A DNA stretch of 55,981 nt, taken from Bacteroidales bacterium (lineage in GTDB: Bacteria; Bacteroidota; Bacteroidia; Bacteroidales; JAFGUD01). Shown here piece after piece: positions 17,701 through 25,583 of this stretch. The notes under the pieces were generated by a model. The model did not search any database, was not told where the DNA came from, and saw only the letters and a program-made list of their open reading frames with translations. How positions within the stretch are numbered: position 1 is the stretch's first letter; each line of letters starts with the position of its first letter. The DNA is taken from contig JAFGXO010000179.1 of assembly GCA_016936595.1 (NCBI GenBank), positions 1 through 55,981 of the forward strand, in the 5' to 3' direction. The position numbers and the translations under genes were made by a program.

Positions 17701-18231
17701 ATGTATTCATATAAATATCCTCGTCCGGCGTTAACAACAGACGCCTTAGTTTTTGGCTACGACAAAATAAATCAAGAGATTAAATTGTTGTTAATTCAGC
17801 GATTAAATGAACCTTTTAAAAATAAATGGGCAATTCCGGGCGGCTTTGTTGATATGAACGAAACCGTTGAACAATGTGTTGTTAGAGAATTGAACGAAGA
17901 AACAGGTTTGCAAAAAATAAATTTTGAACAGCTATTAACTGCTTCAAAAATAGATCGCGACCCCAGAGGACGCACAATTTCAGTTGTTTTTTGGGCTATT
18001 ACAGAAATTAAAAATGATGTAAAGGGGTATGATGATGCTAAAGACGCACAATGGTTTTCCATTTTTAATCTGCCCGATTTGGCTTTTGATCATGGCGAAA
18101 TTATTAGTAATGCCATTATAAAACTAACTAATCGAATTAAAAATTCAAATGTTTATCTTAGTTTCTTTAGTAATCAATTAGTAAATGAAAACTTAGAAAA
18201 TATTAAAAAAATATTAAGTCCTTTGTTATGA
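17701..18231 (+). CDS. Nudix hydrolase
   Basis: This 176-residue protein has a complete Nudix box at about residues 48-70, with G48, E54, R62-E63-L64, E66-E67 and G69 in the GX5EX7REUXEEXGU spacing. The N terminus (YPRPALTTDALVFGY) and the WAIPGGFVDMNE segment are typical of ADP-ribose/NADH-type or NrtR-like Nudix proteins. There is no C-terminal DNA-binding domain, so it is more likely an enzyme cleaving a nucleoside diphosphate derivative than the NrtR regulator. Its stop overlaps the start of the M14 gene (ATGA), so the two are coupled. Confidence 0.88.
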   Translation: MYSYKYPRPALTTDALVFGYDKINQEIKLLLIQRLNEPFKNKWAIPGGFVDMNETVEQCVVRELNEETGLQKINFEQLLTASKIDRDPRGRTISVVFWAITEIKNDVKGYDDAKDAQWFSIFNLPDLAFDHGEIISNAIIKLTNRIKNSNVYLSFFSNQLVNENLENIKKILSPLL

Positions 18232-19388
18232 TAGATCAAATTATTAAAAATTATGATTTTTATAAACAAAAAAACTTTACTGAATTAAAATTTAGTTATC
18301 AACAATTTATAAAAGCCATAAACACTCTTGATAAAAAAAAGTTTCAGATAAATGAAATAGGAAAGTCTTTTAAAGATAAATCATTGTATTTGATTAAAAC
18401 CGGAAGTGGAAAAATTAAAGTATTTTTTTGGTCTCAAATGCATGGTAATGAACCAATTAGTACACAAGGTTTATTTGATTTGCTTGGTTTTTTAAATTAT
18501 GAAGACGAATTAAACTTTTTAAGAGAAAAAATTTTAAACGAATGTACACTTTATTTTTTTCCACTTGTAAATCCTGATGGAGCAGAAAAATTTATTAGAA
18601 GAAACGCTCAAGGAATTGATTTAAACCGAGATGCAATTAAGCAAACCACACCTGAAGCCAAAATTTTAAATGATATTATTGATGATATAAAGCCTCATTT
18701 CGCATTCAATTTACACGACCAAGAAAGATATTACGGAACAAAAAACAGCAATCAACCAACAGCTCTGTCGTTTTTATCGCCCTCTTTTAATTTTGAAAAA
18801 TCAATAGATAAATATCGCGAAAAATCAATGAAGCTAATAGTTGCTATTAGTAATTTATTGCAAAAATATTTGCCAAACAATATAGCTAAATATAATGATG
18901 ATTTTATGCCTAACGCTTTTGGCGATAACGTTCAGGCAAAATCAATTTCAACTATTTTATTTGAAGCAGGCTATATTATAGGTGATGAAAACAGACAAAA
19001 AGTACGAAAATTCTATTTTATTGCTCTATTGTTTGCAGTAATTCAGATTTCTGATGCTTTATTTAATAAATATTTATTTTCTGAATATCAAGATATTCCT
19101 AAAAATATTAAGTTTAAATTTACAGATATTATCCTAAAAAATTTAAGTATTATTCAAAATGGTAAAGTATTTGTAACAGATGTATCAGTAATAAAAAATG
19201 TTTTAAATTCAGAAAAATTTACTGATTTATGTGATGAATTTTTAATATGGGATATTGGTGATTTATCAGATAAAAAATCTTTTTTTGAGATTAATTGTTC
19301 AAATCTAAAAATTAATTATAAACTTGAAAGATTGCAAAATGCTAAAAAGTTACTTCAATTTGTTAATGAAAGTTTAAGTAAAGGTTAG
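18228..19388 (+). CDS. M14-family zinc carboxypeptidase-like protein
   Basis: This 386-residue protein lacks a signal peptide. The zinc-binding HxxE is in SQMHGNEPIS (about residues 70-79), followed by FPLVNPDGAEKF and QGIDLNRDA, typical of M14 peptidases, then FAFNLHDQ, which provides the third zinc ligand His, and STILFEAGY with the catalytic Glu (about 248-252). The C-terminal about 110 residues are less conserved. It probably removes a C-terminal residue from a peptide or deacylates an amino acid. It overlaps the Nudix gene by 4 bp; the combination suggests a cytosolic salvage or repair role, which is inference. Confidence 0.85.
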   Translation: MIDQIIKNYDFYKQKNFTELKFSYQQFIKAINTLDKKKFQINEIGKSFKDKSLYLIKTGSGKIKVFFWSQMHGNEPISTQGLFDLLGFLNYEDELNFLREKILNECTLYFFPLVNPDGAEKFIRRNAQGIDLNRDAIKQTTPEAKILNDIIDDIKPHFAFNLHDQERYYGTKNSNQPTALSFLSPSFNFEKSIDKYREKSMKLIVAISNLLQKYLPNNIAKYNDDFMPNAFGDNVQAKSISTILFEAGYIIGDENRQKVRKFYFIALLFAVIQISDALFNKYLFSEYQDIPKNIKFKFTDIILKNLSIIQNGKVFVTDVSVIKNVLNSEKFTDLCDEFLIWDIGDLSDKKSFFEINCSNLKINYKLERLQNAKKLLQFVNESLSKG

Positions 19389-19420
19389 TTTACATTTTTT
19401 TTAAAAAAAACAATTAATTA

Positions 19421-19452
19421 TTGTAGATTTTATTTTTTTAATTTTAAATTTG
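19421..19452 (+). promoter_or_regulatory. promoter of the YfiR-like/SpoIIE phosphatase gene
   Basis: TTG (19421-19423), a 21-bp spacer and TAAATTTG (19445-19452) fit the Bacteroidota pattern. The predicted transcript start is near 19459, only about 6 bp before the ATG at 19465. Confidence 0.65.
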
Positions 19453-19464
19453 CATACAATAAAT

Positions 19465-21810
19465 ATGATTAATTCAATTCGTAAAATATTAATTTTGTTA
19501 TTTGTTTTTTTGTACAGCGGGGTTTATCTAAGTGCACAAAATACAGATGAAACAAGAGCACAACTATTTTTTAAAATATGTGATGAACTTATTTTTATTG
19601 GAGATGCAAGTAAGTTAGATTATATAGTTGCTACTTATGGTTGTTCCAATAACTTTATTCAACAATTATCAAAAGCAAAACCCGGAGTTTTTAATTCGCA
19701 ACGATACGAAATTGTAGAATATAATTTAGCTTCTCCCCCCCCTGAGTATGATATACTATTAATTGATAAAAGTAAAGAAGCTGATATTAATTTAATTTAT
19801 TCTAAGCTCCTAACTGACGCAGATAATAATTCAAGATCTGTTGCTATTTTTACTAATAATTGGGCTGATACTAATAAAATTGTATTTAATATAGTGGTTG
19901 AACCCAATAGCGATATTGTTACTTTTGAGTACAACACCGAAAATTTGAATAAATTTAATGTAAGTACTCGGCCGAATAGTCTTGTTAAATTAAACGGAAT
20001 TGATATTGGTGCTCGCAAACTTTTAGATAAAACACGTATAGAACTACAACAAGCTGAGCTTGATTTAAGGGTTAAAGAACAAGAGCTTGATAATACAATT
20101 CAAGAGCTGAACCAACAACAAGCAAAAATAGATGCACAAGTAAAAGAAATTCATGAACAACAACTTTTAATTGATCAAATTCAAGAAGATGTTATAAGGC
20201 AGCAAAGCAAATTGCAAAATCTTGAAGCTGAATTGTACGTAAAACGACAAGATTTAATACGGCAGCAACAAAAATTTGCTCAAAAAGATATTGAATTAAG
20301 GCAAAAAGAGCAAGAAATTTTGGACTTTCAGGCTAAAATTGATCAAATGCAAGAGAGATTTTTGGAACAAACAGCTATTATTGATGCAAAAACTGCCGAA
20401 TTAGACAAAAAAACAGCCGAGGTTGACCAAATTACAAGCGAAATTGAAGATAAAAAACGAGAACTTGGAAATTTAAATAATATTATTAAAATGCAACGTT
20501 ATGCTTTAATAGTATTTGGTTTTTTAATGGCTATAATTGTATTACTTGCAATTTGGAATTTTAGAAATTATCGTAAAATGCAGCAACAAAACATTGTGTT
20601 AGCTCATCAAAAAAATGAAATTGAAGCTCAGGCCGAAGAACTTGAAAAAGCTAATCTTGAACTCGAAAAACTCTCTATTGTTGCCAGCAAAACAAGCAAT
20701 GCTGTTTCTATATTAGATAATTCTGGTAAATTTGAGTGGATAAACGCCGGTTTTACCCAGCTTTATGGATATACTCTTCAGCTATTAAAGCAAGAATTAG
20801 ATGAAAATATAGAAAAAAATGAATTATACAAAGGAATTGCAGAAACATTTAATAAAGTTGTTACAAAAAGAGAATCTTTTTATTTTGAGCACGAAAGTTT
20901 AACTCGTAGTAATAAAAAAATATGGATTCAGACTGCAATAACTCCAATTGTTAATTATGACGGCGAACTTAAACAAGTTGTTTTAGTTGATTCCGACATC
21001 TCTATTATTAAAGAAGCAGAGCAACAAATTGCAAAACAAAATAAAGATATTAGAAATAGTATTTTGTATGCAAGCAGGATTCAAAAAGCAACTCTTCCGT
21101 CAACCCGAATATTATTATCATATTTGCCCGAAAGTTTTATATTATTTTTGCCTCGCGATATAGTTAGTGGTGATTTTTATTGGTCAACCAAAATTGGAAA
21201 GAAAATTTTCTTTGCTGCTGCCGATTGTACCGGACACGGAGTTCCGGGTGCTTTTATGAGCATGTTAGGAATCACTCTTTTAAACGAAACAATATCAAAT
21301 TTAACAGGCGACCAATTGTTACCTAATTTTGTGCTTGATGAATTAAGGGAGAAATTAATTCATGCCCTTCGTCAATCTGAAGAAGGAAGTTCAAACAAAG
21401 ATGGTATCGCATTAGCTCTGTGTATGGTTGAAGAAGGCTCTAATACATTGCATTATGCAGGTGCCGAAAACGAAATTGTACTTGTTAGAGACGGCGATGT
21501 TTATTCATACAAAGCTGACGACATGCTTATAAGTTTGCCGGTTAAAGAAACTTATCCATTTACAAATAATGAAATTGAATTTATACCTAACGATATGATA
21601 TATCTATTTTCTGATGGTTATGTTGATCAGTTTGGCGGACAAGGACCTCGTCGCAAAAAGTTTATGATAAAAAGATTAAGGGATTTGTTTGGGCAGATTT
21701 ATAAAAATACACCCGGAGAACAAGTTGATATTTTGCGTCAAACACATCTTGATTGGAAAGGAGACAATAATCAGCTTGATGATATTATTATTATGGGTGT
21801 TAAATTGTAA
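19465..21810 (+). CDS. membrane SpoIIE-type (PP2C) phosphatase with YfiR-like sensor and PAS domain
   Basis: This 781-residue protein has a signal peptide (about residues 1-25), a YfiR-like (DUF4154-type) periplasmic domain (about 28-185, ending RPNSLVKLNGIDIGARKL), a long coiled coil (about 190-340), a membrane helix (about 345-367), a second coiled coil, a PAS domain (about 405-520) and a C-terminal PP2C/SpoIIE phosphatase (about 545-781). Phosphatase motifs are SGDFYWSTKIG, ADCTGHGVPGAFMS and LFSDGYVDQFGG, so the metal-binding Asp residues are present. It should dephosphorylate a Ser/Thr phosphoprotein, plausibly the SiaC-like protein encoded at 25158-25529. ATG 19465 was chosen because the TTG at 19450 lies in the promoter -7 box. 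Confidence 0.88.
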   Translation: MINSIRKILILLFVFLYSGVYLSAQNTDETRAQLFFKICDELIFIGDASKLDYIVATYGCSNNFIQQLSKAKPGVFNSQRYEIVEYNLASPPPEYDILLIDKSKEADINLIYSKLLTDADNNSRSVAIFTNNWADTNKIVFNIVVEPNSDIVTFEYNTENLNKFNVSTRPNSLVKLNGIDIGARKLLDKTRIELQQAELDLRVKEQELDNTIQELNQQQAKIDAQVKEIHEQQLLIDQIQEDVIRQQSKLQNLEAELYVKRQDLIRQQQKFAQKDIELRQKEQEILDFQAKIDQMQERFLEQTAIIDAKTAELDKKTAEVDQITSEIEDKKRELGNLNNIIKMQRYALIVFGFLMAIIVLLAIWNFRNYRKMQQQNIVLAHQKNEIEAQAEELEKANLELEKLSIVASKTSNAVSILDNSGKFEWINAGFTQLYGYTLQLLKQELDENIEKNELYKGIAETFNKVVTKRESFYFEHESLTRSNKKIWIQTAITPIVNYDGELKQVVLVDSDISIIKEAEQQIAKQNKDIRNSILYASRIQKATLPSTRILLSYLPESFILFLPRDIVSGDFYWSTKIGKKIFFAAADCTGHGVPGAFMSMLGITLLNETISNLTGDQLLPNFVLDELREKLIHALRQSEEGSSNKDGIALALCMVEEGSNTLHYAGAENEIVLVRDGDVYSYKADDMLISLPVKETYPFTNNEIEFIPNDMIYLFSDGYVDQFGGQGPRRKKFMIKRLRDLFGQIYKNTPGEQVDILRQTHLDWKGDNNQLDDIIIMGVKL

Positions 21811-22109
21811 TTTTAGGATAGTTAATTATCCATTAAGGATAATTTTATATATTAAAGAAATCAATTAATTTCATTCGAAAAAATGTAGATTTTGAAGCGT
21901 AGAATAATCGACTTTTTGAATATTTTGCAATTATTCAGTGAAATGCAATTACGTAATATAGAAGCCCAACTAACATACTTTAAATATTATTTTAAATTAA
22001 TATAAAAAATAATTGACGATTTTAAGAATATATGATACTAATAATCAGTAATTAAATTTGATTAAGTAGTAAAATTTAGTAGCAAAAAGTGATATTTAAA
22101 CTTTTTAAT
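21811..22109. other. AT-rich intergenic stretch of 299 bp
   Basis: I see no gene and no convincing promoter or terminator here. There is only a short, weak GGATA/TATCC inverted repeat after the phosphatase gene (about 21817-21832). Confidence 0.5.
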
Positions 22110-22766
22110 ATGAGCATAACAAAAAATATTTTTCAAACTTACAAAACACAAAAATTACCTCTAATAACTATATGGCATATTTATATAATGCAAAGAAGAA
22201 ATCCTAAATATCGTTATCATTTCTACACCGATTCAATGATTGAGGATTTCATAAAAAATGAATTTGATAAAGAGATTTTTGAATTATATAAAAGAATCAA
22301 TATTGGTGCTGCTAAAGCTGATTTTTTTCGATATGCAATACTTTATAAAAAGGGAGGAGTATATTTAGATATTGATAGCTTGATAAAAAGGAAGCTTGAT
22401 GATATTATTCTTCCAAATGATAAAGCAATTATTTCTTTAGGGGGACATAAAAAAAATTTTATTCAATGGGCATTATTTTTTGAAGCTGGGCATCCTTTTT
22501 TAAAGAAAACTCTTGATTTAGTAATTGATAACTTGCAAAAAAATAAATTTCCATTTGATGTTCACAAAATGACAGGGCCTACAGTTTACACAGAAGCTAT
22601 TAGAAGTTGTATAAATGTGTTGCCAAATATTGAATATAGAGAGTTGGGGGTAGATTATGATAAAAAACTAAAGTTTAGCTATAGAATGAGTAAATTTTTT
22701 CTATATGGAATATCCAGAAAGAATCACTGGAAAACTTTATCAAAAACAATACCTGTATTAAAATAA
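22110..22766 (+). CDS. GT32-type glycosyltransferase (DXD, Och1-like)
   Basis: This 218-residue protein starts MSITKNIFQTYKTQKLPL, followed by NPKYRYHFYTD, NIGAAKADFFRYAILYKKGG and VYLDIDSLI. The last segment carries the DXD motif that binds the nucleotide-sugar through a divalent metal. MTGPTVYTEA is also typical of the family. It should transfer a sugar to a glycan or lipid acceptor. The preceding in-frame GTG at 22089 is possible, but ATG 22110 gives the standard family N terminus. It stands alone on the plus strand and is not in a polysaccharide cluster. Confidence 0.85.
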   Translation: MSITKNIFQTYKTQKLPLITIWHIYIMQRRNPKYRYHFYTDSMIEDFIKNEFDKEIFELYKRINIGAAKADFFRYAILYKKGGVYLDIDSLIKRKLDDIILPNDKAIISLGGHKKNFIQWALFFEAGHPFLKKTLDLVIDNLQKNKFPFDVHKMTGPTVYTEAIRSCINVLPNIEYRELGVDYDKKLKFSYRMSKFFLYGISRKNHWKTLSKTIPVLK

Positions 22767-22800
22767 TAACTAAATGAATGAATATAAGCCCATAACATTT

Positions 22801-22892
22801 GCCTGAAAAACAGCGGGTTTTCAGTGCAAAAATTAAACTTTGAACGAAATATTATAAATGGATATTGTTTGAAAAAACAGCAGTTTTCAGGC
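22801..22892. repeat. paired palindromic repeat element
   Basis: A unit reading CTGAAAAACAGCGGGTTTTC (AG at the end; 22803-22824) recurs almost identically at 22869-22890, each able to fold as a hairpin. The outer ends GCCTGAAAA (22801-22809) and TTTTCAGGC (22884-22892) are perfect inverted repeats, making a 92-bp element between the GT32 and ATP-grasp genes, which converge here. It could be a REP/MITE-like element or a bidirectional terminator. Confidence 0.7.
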
Positions 22893-22915
22893 AATTATCC
22901 GTTATTTTAGAATAA

Positions 22916-23866
22916 CTATTTCATTAGTTTAACACGCTGTGCCTTAATTCTTTTTCCTGCTAATCGTGCTAAAGTTGCTCTTAAAATTAAGTTGGTATTT
23001 ATAACTTTTGACTTAAAAAGATACGGTATAGCTGCTCTTACTTCCGAAAATTCCGAAAGAATAAGCCTATCGATATAAAGTACAGTTTTAACAGGAATAC
23101 TTTTAATATCAATATCAAAAAGTAATTTTAAAATTAAAGGATTGTTGTAAATTGCAAATTTAATTGAAGCCCAAAATTTAGCATTAACTTCCATAAAAAC
23201 ATAATCTTCAATACGGTTTGAATATTTGAATTCTGTTAATCCCCAACCTGAATAACCTGTTTTTTCAATAATTCTTTTAGTGTATTCGTATAGTTTTTTA
23301 TCTTCAATGTGTTCTAAAACAACACCTGAACCACCATGATAGGGGTAGCTTAAAATTTCTTTTTGAATAAAATGCGTGATAAGTTTTCCTCTGTCGGCTA
23401 AAAAACCAACCGAATAAGTGCCTTTAGACCAAATAAATTCCTGAAAAAAAACATTGCTGCTTTTTAATATATTTGCATCTTCCTTACTTTTTAAAATACC
23501 TCGTTCAGCATACCCTTCTTCACGTAAAGATTTGTAAAAAATAGGGTAAAATTTTAATTGGCTTTTGTTGTAATATGTTTCTGGAATAGGAATGTTAATA
23601 CTTTTAATAAAATCTAAAAAAGGTTTTTTATCAAAAGTTAATAAGTTATTTTTGCTGTATGTTAATTGTCCAACGGTACAATCGCCATATTTACTAACAT
23701 AATCAAAAGTACTATTTGAACCCGATGGAACAATTTCATCATATTCATCTTTATCAGCAGAGGTTTTAGAAGTGGAATGCAAATTAAATTTATTTGATTT
23801 GCGTAAAAAACAAATAAAAGTTTTAGCTTGATCTAATTTGTCTTCTAAAATAAGAATCTTTTTCAC
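22916..23866 (-). CDS. ATP-grasp domain protein
   Basis: This 316-residue protein has an N-terminal Rossmann-like part (MKKILILEDKLDQAKTF) with a hydrophilic loop, then an ATP-grasp core: the pre-lysine segment NIPIPETYY and YPIFYKSLREEG, HFIQKEILSYPYHGGSGVV in the glycine-rich loop region, and the metal-binding strand YVFMEVNAKFWAS with Glu and Asn (ExN, about residues 235-247). It likely joins an amine and a carboxylate using ATP. ATP-grasp proteins of this type occur near polysaccharide genes, and a GT32 gene is convergent to it. The substrate is unknown. Confidence 0.75.
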   Translation of the reverse strand: MKKILILEDKLDQAKTFICFLRKSNKFNLHSTSKTSADKDEYDEIVPSGSNSTFDYVSKYGDCTVGQLTYSKNNLLTFDKKPFLDFIKSINIPIPETYYNKSQLKFYPIFYKSLREEGYAERGILKSKEDANILKSSNVFFQEFIWSKGTYSVGFLADRGKLITHFIQKEILSYPYHGGSGVVLEHIEDKKLYEYTKRIIEKTGYSGWGLTEFKYSNRIEDYVFMEVNAKFWASIKFAIYNNPLILKLLFDIDIKSIPVKTVLYIDRLILSEFSEVRAAIPYLFKSKVINTNLILRATLARLAGKRIKAQRVKLMK

Positions 23867-23963
23867 TAAATGCTGTTTTTAATTATAATATTGCAAATTT
23901 TAAGCCACAAAGTAACAAAAAATTTTCCAATTTTCTTTTTTTTTAAAAAAAACGGCATTTTTA

Positions 23964-23993
23964 TTGCTGAAAAAAGAAAAAGTTTTAACTTAG
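23964..23993 (+). promoter_or_regulatory. possible promoter of the first siaBC pair
   Basis: TTG (23964-23966), a 19-bp spacer and TAACTTAG (23986-23993) resemble the Bacteroidota promoter with one mismatch in the -7 box, 22 bp before the start codon. Confidence 0.35.
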
Positions 23994-24015
23994 CGAAAAT
24001 TATATTTTTAACATT

Positions 24016-25155
24016 ATGTTTGAAGACAATTTGTTTGACAAAGCATTTAACCTCTTTTCAAGGGTTCAACAACAAGATTTTGAGTACGTGTATAGAGGGT
24101 ATTTTACCCATAATATTACTAAAAAAATATTAACTCTTGCGGATTTAAATATTCAAAAAGCCGTGCCATTTTCAACTATCCAAAAAAGGATATATTATAT
24201 AATGGTAGAAGGAATTCAAAATATTACTCGTCATCAAGATGAAATTTTTACTGGAAATGAAGAATATCCTGGCATTTTTGCTATCCAAAAGCAAAAAGAC
24301 AGATATTACGTAACAACCGGTAATTTAGTTTTAAACGAAAAGATTCCTATCTTAAAAGATAAAATTAAGCAAATTAATAGCTTAGAAAAAGACGAGCTCA
24401 AAAAATTTCATAAAGATATTTTGCGAAGTGGAGTTATTAGCGACAAGGGTGGTGCTGGTTTAGGGCTTATAGAAATGGCCAGAAAATCAGATAATAAACT
24501 TGTTTCAAGCTTTGAATTAATTAACGAAAATTATTCTTATTTTTATCTCCAAACTCAAATTCCTACTACTAAAACAAGTTCTTTAGACGGCGATGTTGAA
24601 GAACTGAAACTTAGAAAGTCTTTAATTTCTATAAAAAAGCTTCATTTAAGTTTAATAATCGAAAATATTTTATTATATTTTAATGGTTTTTTTAATCAAG
24701 AAAACTTATTAAGTTTGTTATCAATAATTAAAGGGCGTCTTAATATTTCAATTACAACAATTAGGCTTTCGAACGTGATGGTTGAAATGATACAAAATAT
24801 TATTAAACATGGAGCAAAAGGAGAAGACGATAATGGTGCTCCCGGAATATTTTTTATTCAACAAAGAGAAAAGGGCGATTTTGCTTTAACTTCCGGAAAT
24901 TATATTCCTGAAAAAGATGCAAATGTGCTTCAAGAAAAAATTGATAACGTAAATAGTCTTTCAAAAGATGAACTTGGAGAGTATTATGATAAAATTTTAC
25001 TCGACTTAGATTCAGTTACTTCCAAAAAATCAGGCTTAGGGTTACCCGACCTACGAATAAAAAGTGGACAAAAATTAACATATAATTTTCATAAATTAGA
25101 AGAAGATTTGTACTTTTACATTCTTCAAACTACTGTTACAAATAAAAAATCTTAA
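24016..25155 (+). CDS. SiaB-family (DUF6272) protein kinase, tandem duplication
   Basis: This 379-residue cytosolic protein consists of two SiaB-like domains in series (about residues 1-190 and 200-379). Each has a GHKL-like N-box (VEGIQNITRHQDE in the first, VEMIQNIIKHGAKG in the second), a TTGN or TSGN turn before the lid helix (VTTGNLVL; ALTSGNYI), and a glycine box (GGAGLGLIEMARKS; KSGLGLPDLRIKSG). SiaB kinases phosphorylate SiaC in Pseudomonas, the module being opposed by the PP2C phosphatase SiaA. The second gene of the pair, siaC-like, begins 2 bp after this stop codon. No histidine phospho-acceptor is visible, in line with a Ser/Thr kinase related to anti-sigma-factor kinases. The fused pair could act as a built-in dimer or have one regulatory half. 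Confidence 0.8.
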   Translation: MFEDNLFDKAFNLFSRVQQQDFEYVYRGYFTHNITKKILTLADLNIQKAVPFSTIQKRIYYIMVEGIQNITRHQDEIFTGNEEYPGIFAIQKQKDRYYVTTGNLVLNEKIPILKDKIKQINSLEKDELKKFHKDILRSGVISDKGGAGLGLIEMARKSDNKLVSSFELINENYSYFYLQTQIPTTKTSSLDGDVEELKLRKSLISIKKLHLSLIIENILLYFNGFFNQENLLSLLSIIKGRLNISITTIRLSNVMVEMIQNIIKHGAKGEDDNGAPGIFFIQQREKGDFALTSGNYIPEKDANVLQEKIDNVNSLSKDELGEYYDKILLDLDSVTSKKSGLGLPDLRIKSGQKLTYNFHKLEEDLYFYILQTTVTNKKS

Positions 25156-25157
25156 CG

Positions 25158-25529
25158 ATGGAACCATTGATACTACAAGCTACAGAAGATACTCCGGAAA
25201 TTGTTTTCGATCCAGATCAAAATACTTTTAAAATCTCTAAAATTTCTGTTCCCGAAGATGCTTATGAATTTTATTATCCTATTATTCAATGGATTAAAGA
25301 TTATTCTAAAAATCCTTTAGACCAAACTTCTGTTGAATTTGATTTAGAATATGTAAATAGTGCATCGGCAAAACAACTTATTCAATTATTATTAGCCTTA
25401 GAGGATTTGGGGAGAGAAAATAACGTAACAATAAAATGGTATTACGAAGCTATTGACGAAGATATGCAAATGTTAGGAAAAAGATTTAAAAATCTTGCCG
25501 ACATTGATTTTGAATTTATTGAAATTTAA
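25158..25529 (+). CDS. SiaC-family regulatory phosphoprotein (DUF1987)
   Basis: This 123-residue protein matches the SiaC family throughout: DTPEIVFDPDQNTFKIS (about residues 11-27), SVPEDAYEFYYPIIQWIKDY (30-49), FDLEYVNSASAKQL (61-74) and VTIKWYYEAIDEDM. In Pseudomonas SiaC, the regulatory phosphorylation falls on a threonine (Thr68, from memory); the equivalent position here is Ser68 in the VNSAS turn, so a serine may be phosphorylated. It should be phosphorylated by the tandem SiaB upstream, and possibly dephosphorylated by the SpoIIE-type phosphatase at 19465. The usual target, the cyclase SiaD, is not encoded nearby. A strong terminator follows. Confidence 0.88.
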   Translation: MEPLILQATEDTPEIVFDPDQNTFKISKISVPEDAYEFYYPIIQWIKDYSKNPLDQTSVEFDLEYVNSASAKQLIQLLLALEDLGRENNVTIKWYYEAIDEDMQMLGKRFKNLADIDFEFIEI

Positions 25530-25552
25530 TTTTAAAAATAAAATATTTACAT

Positions 25553-25581
25553 ACCTTGCTTTTTTTAAGCAAGGTTTTTTT
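25553..25581 (+). terminator. Rho-independent terminator after siaC-like gene 1
   Basis: A 9-bp perfect stem ACCTTGCTT/AAGCAAGGT (25553-25561 and 25567-25575) is followed by seven T residues. It lies between the convergent siaC-like and NAD-kinase-like genes. Confidence 0.9.
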
Positions 25582-25583
25582 GT

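Noticed and set aside
23870-24133. plus-strand open frame of 87 codons before the tandem SiaB gene
   Set aside because: It overlaps the SiaB gene in another frame, is rich in Phe, Lys and Ile as expected of AT-rich DNA, and spans the likely promoter.
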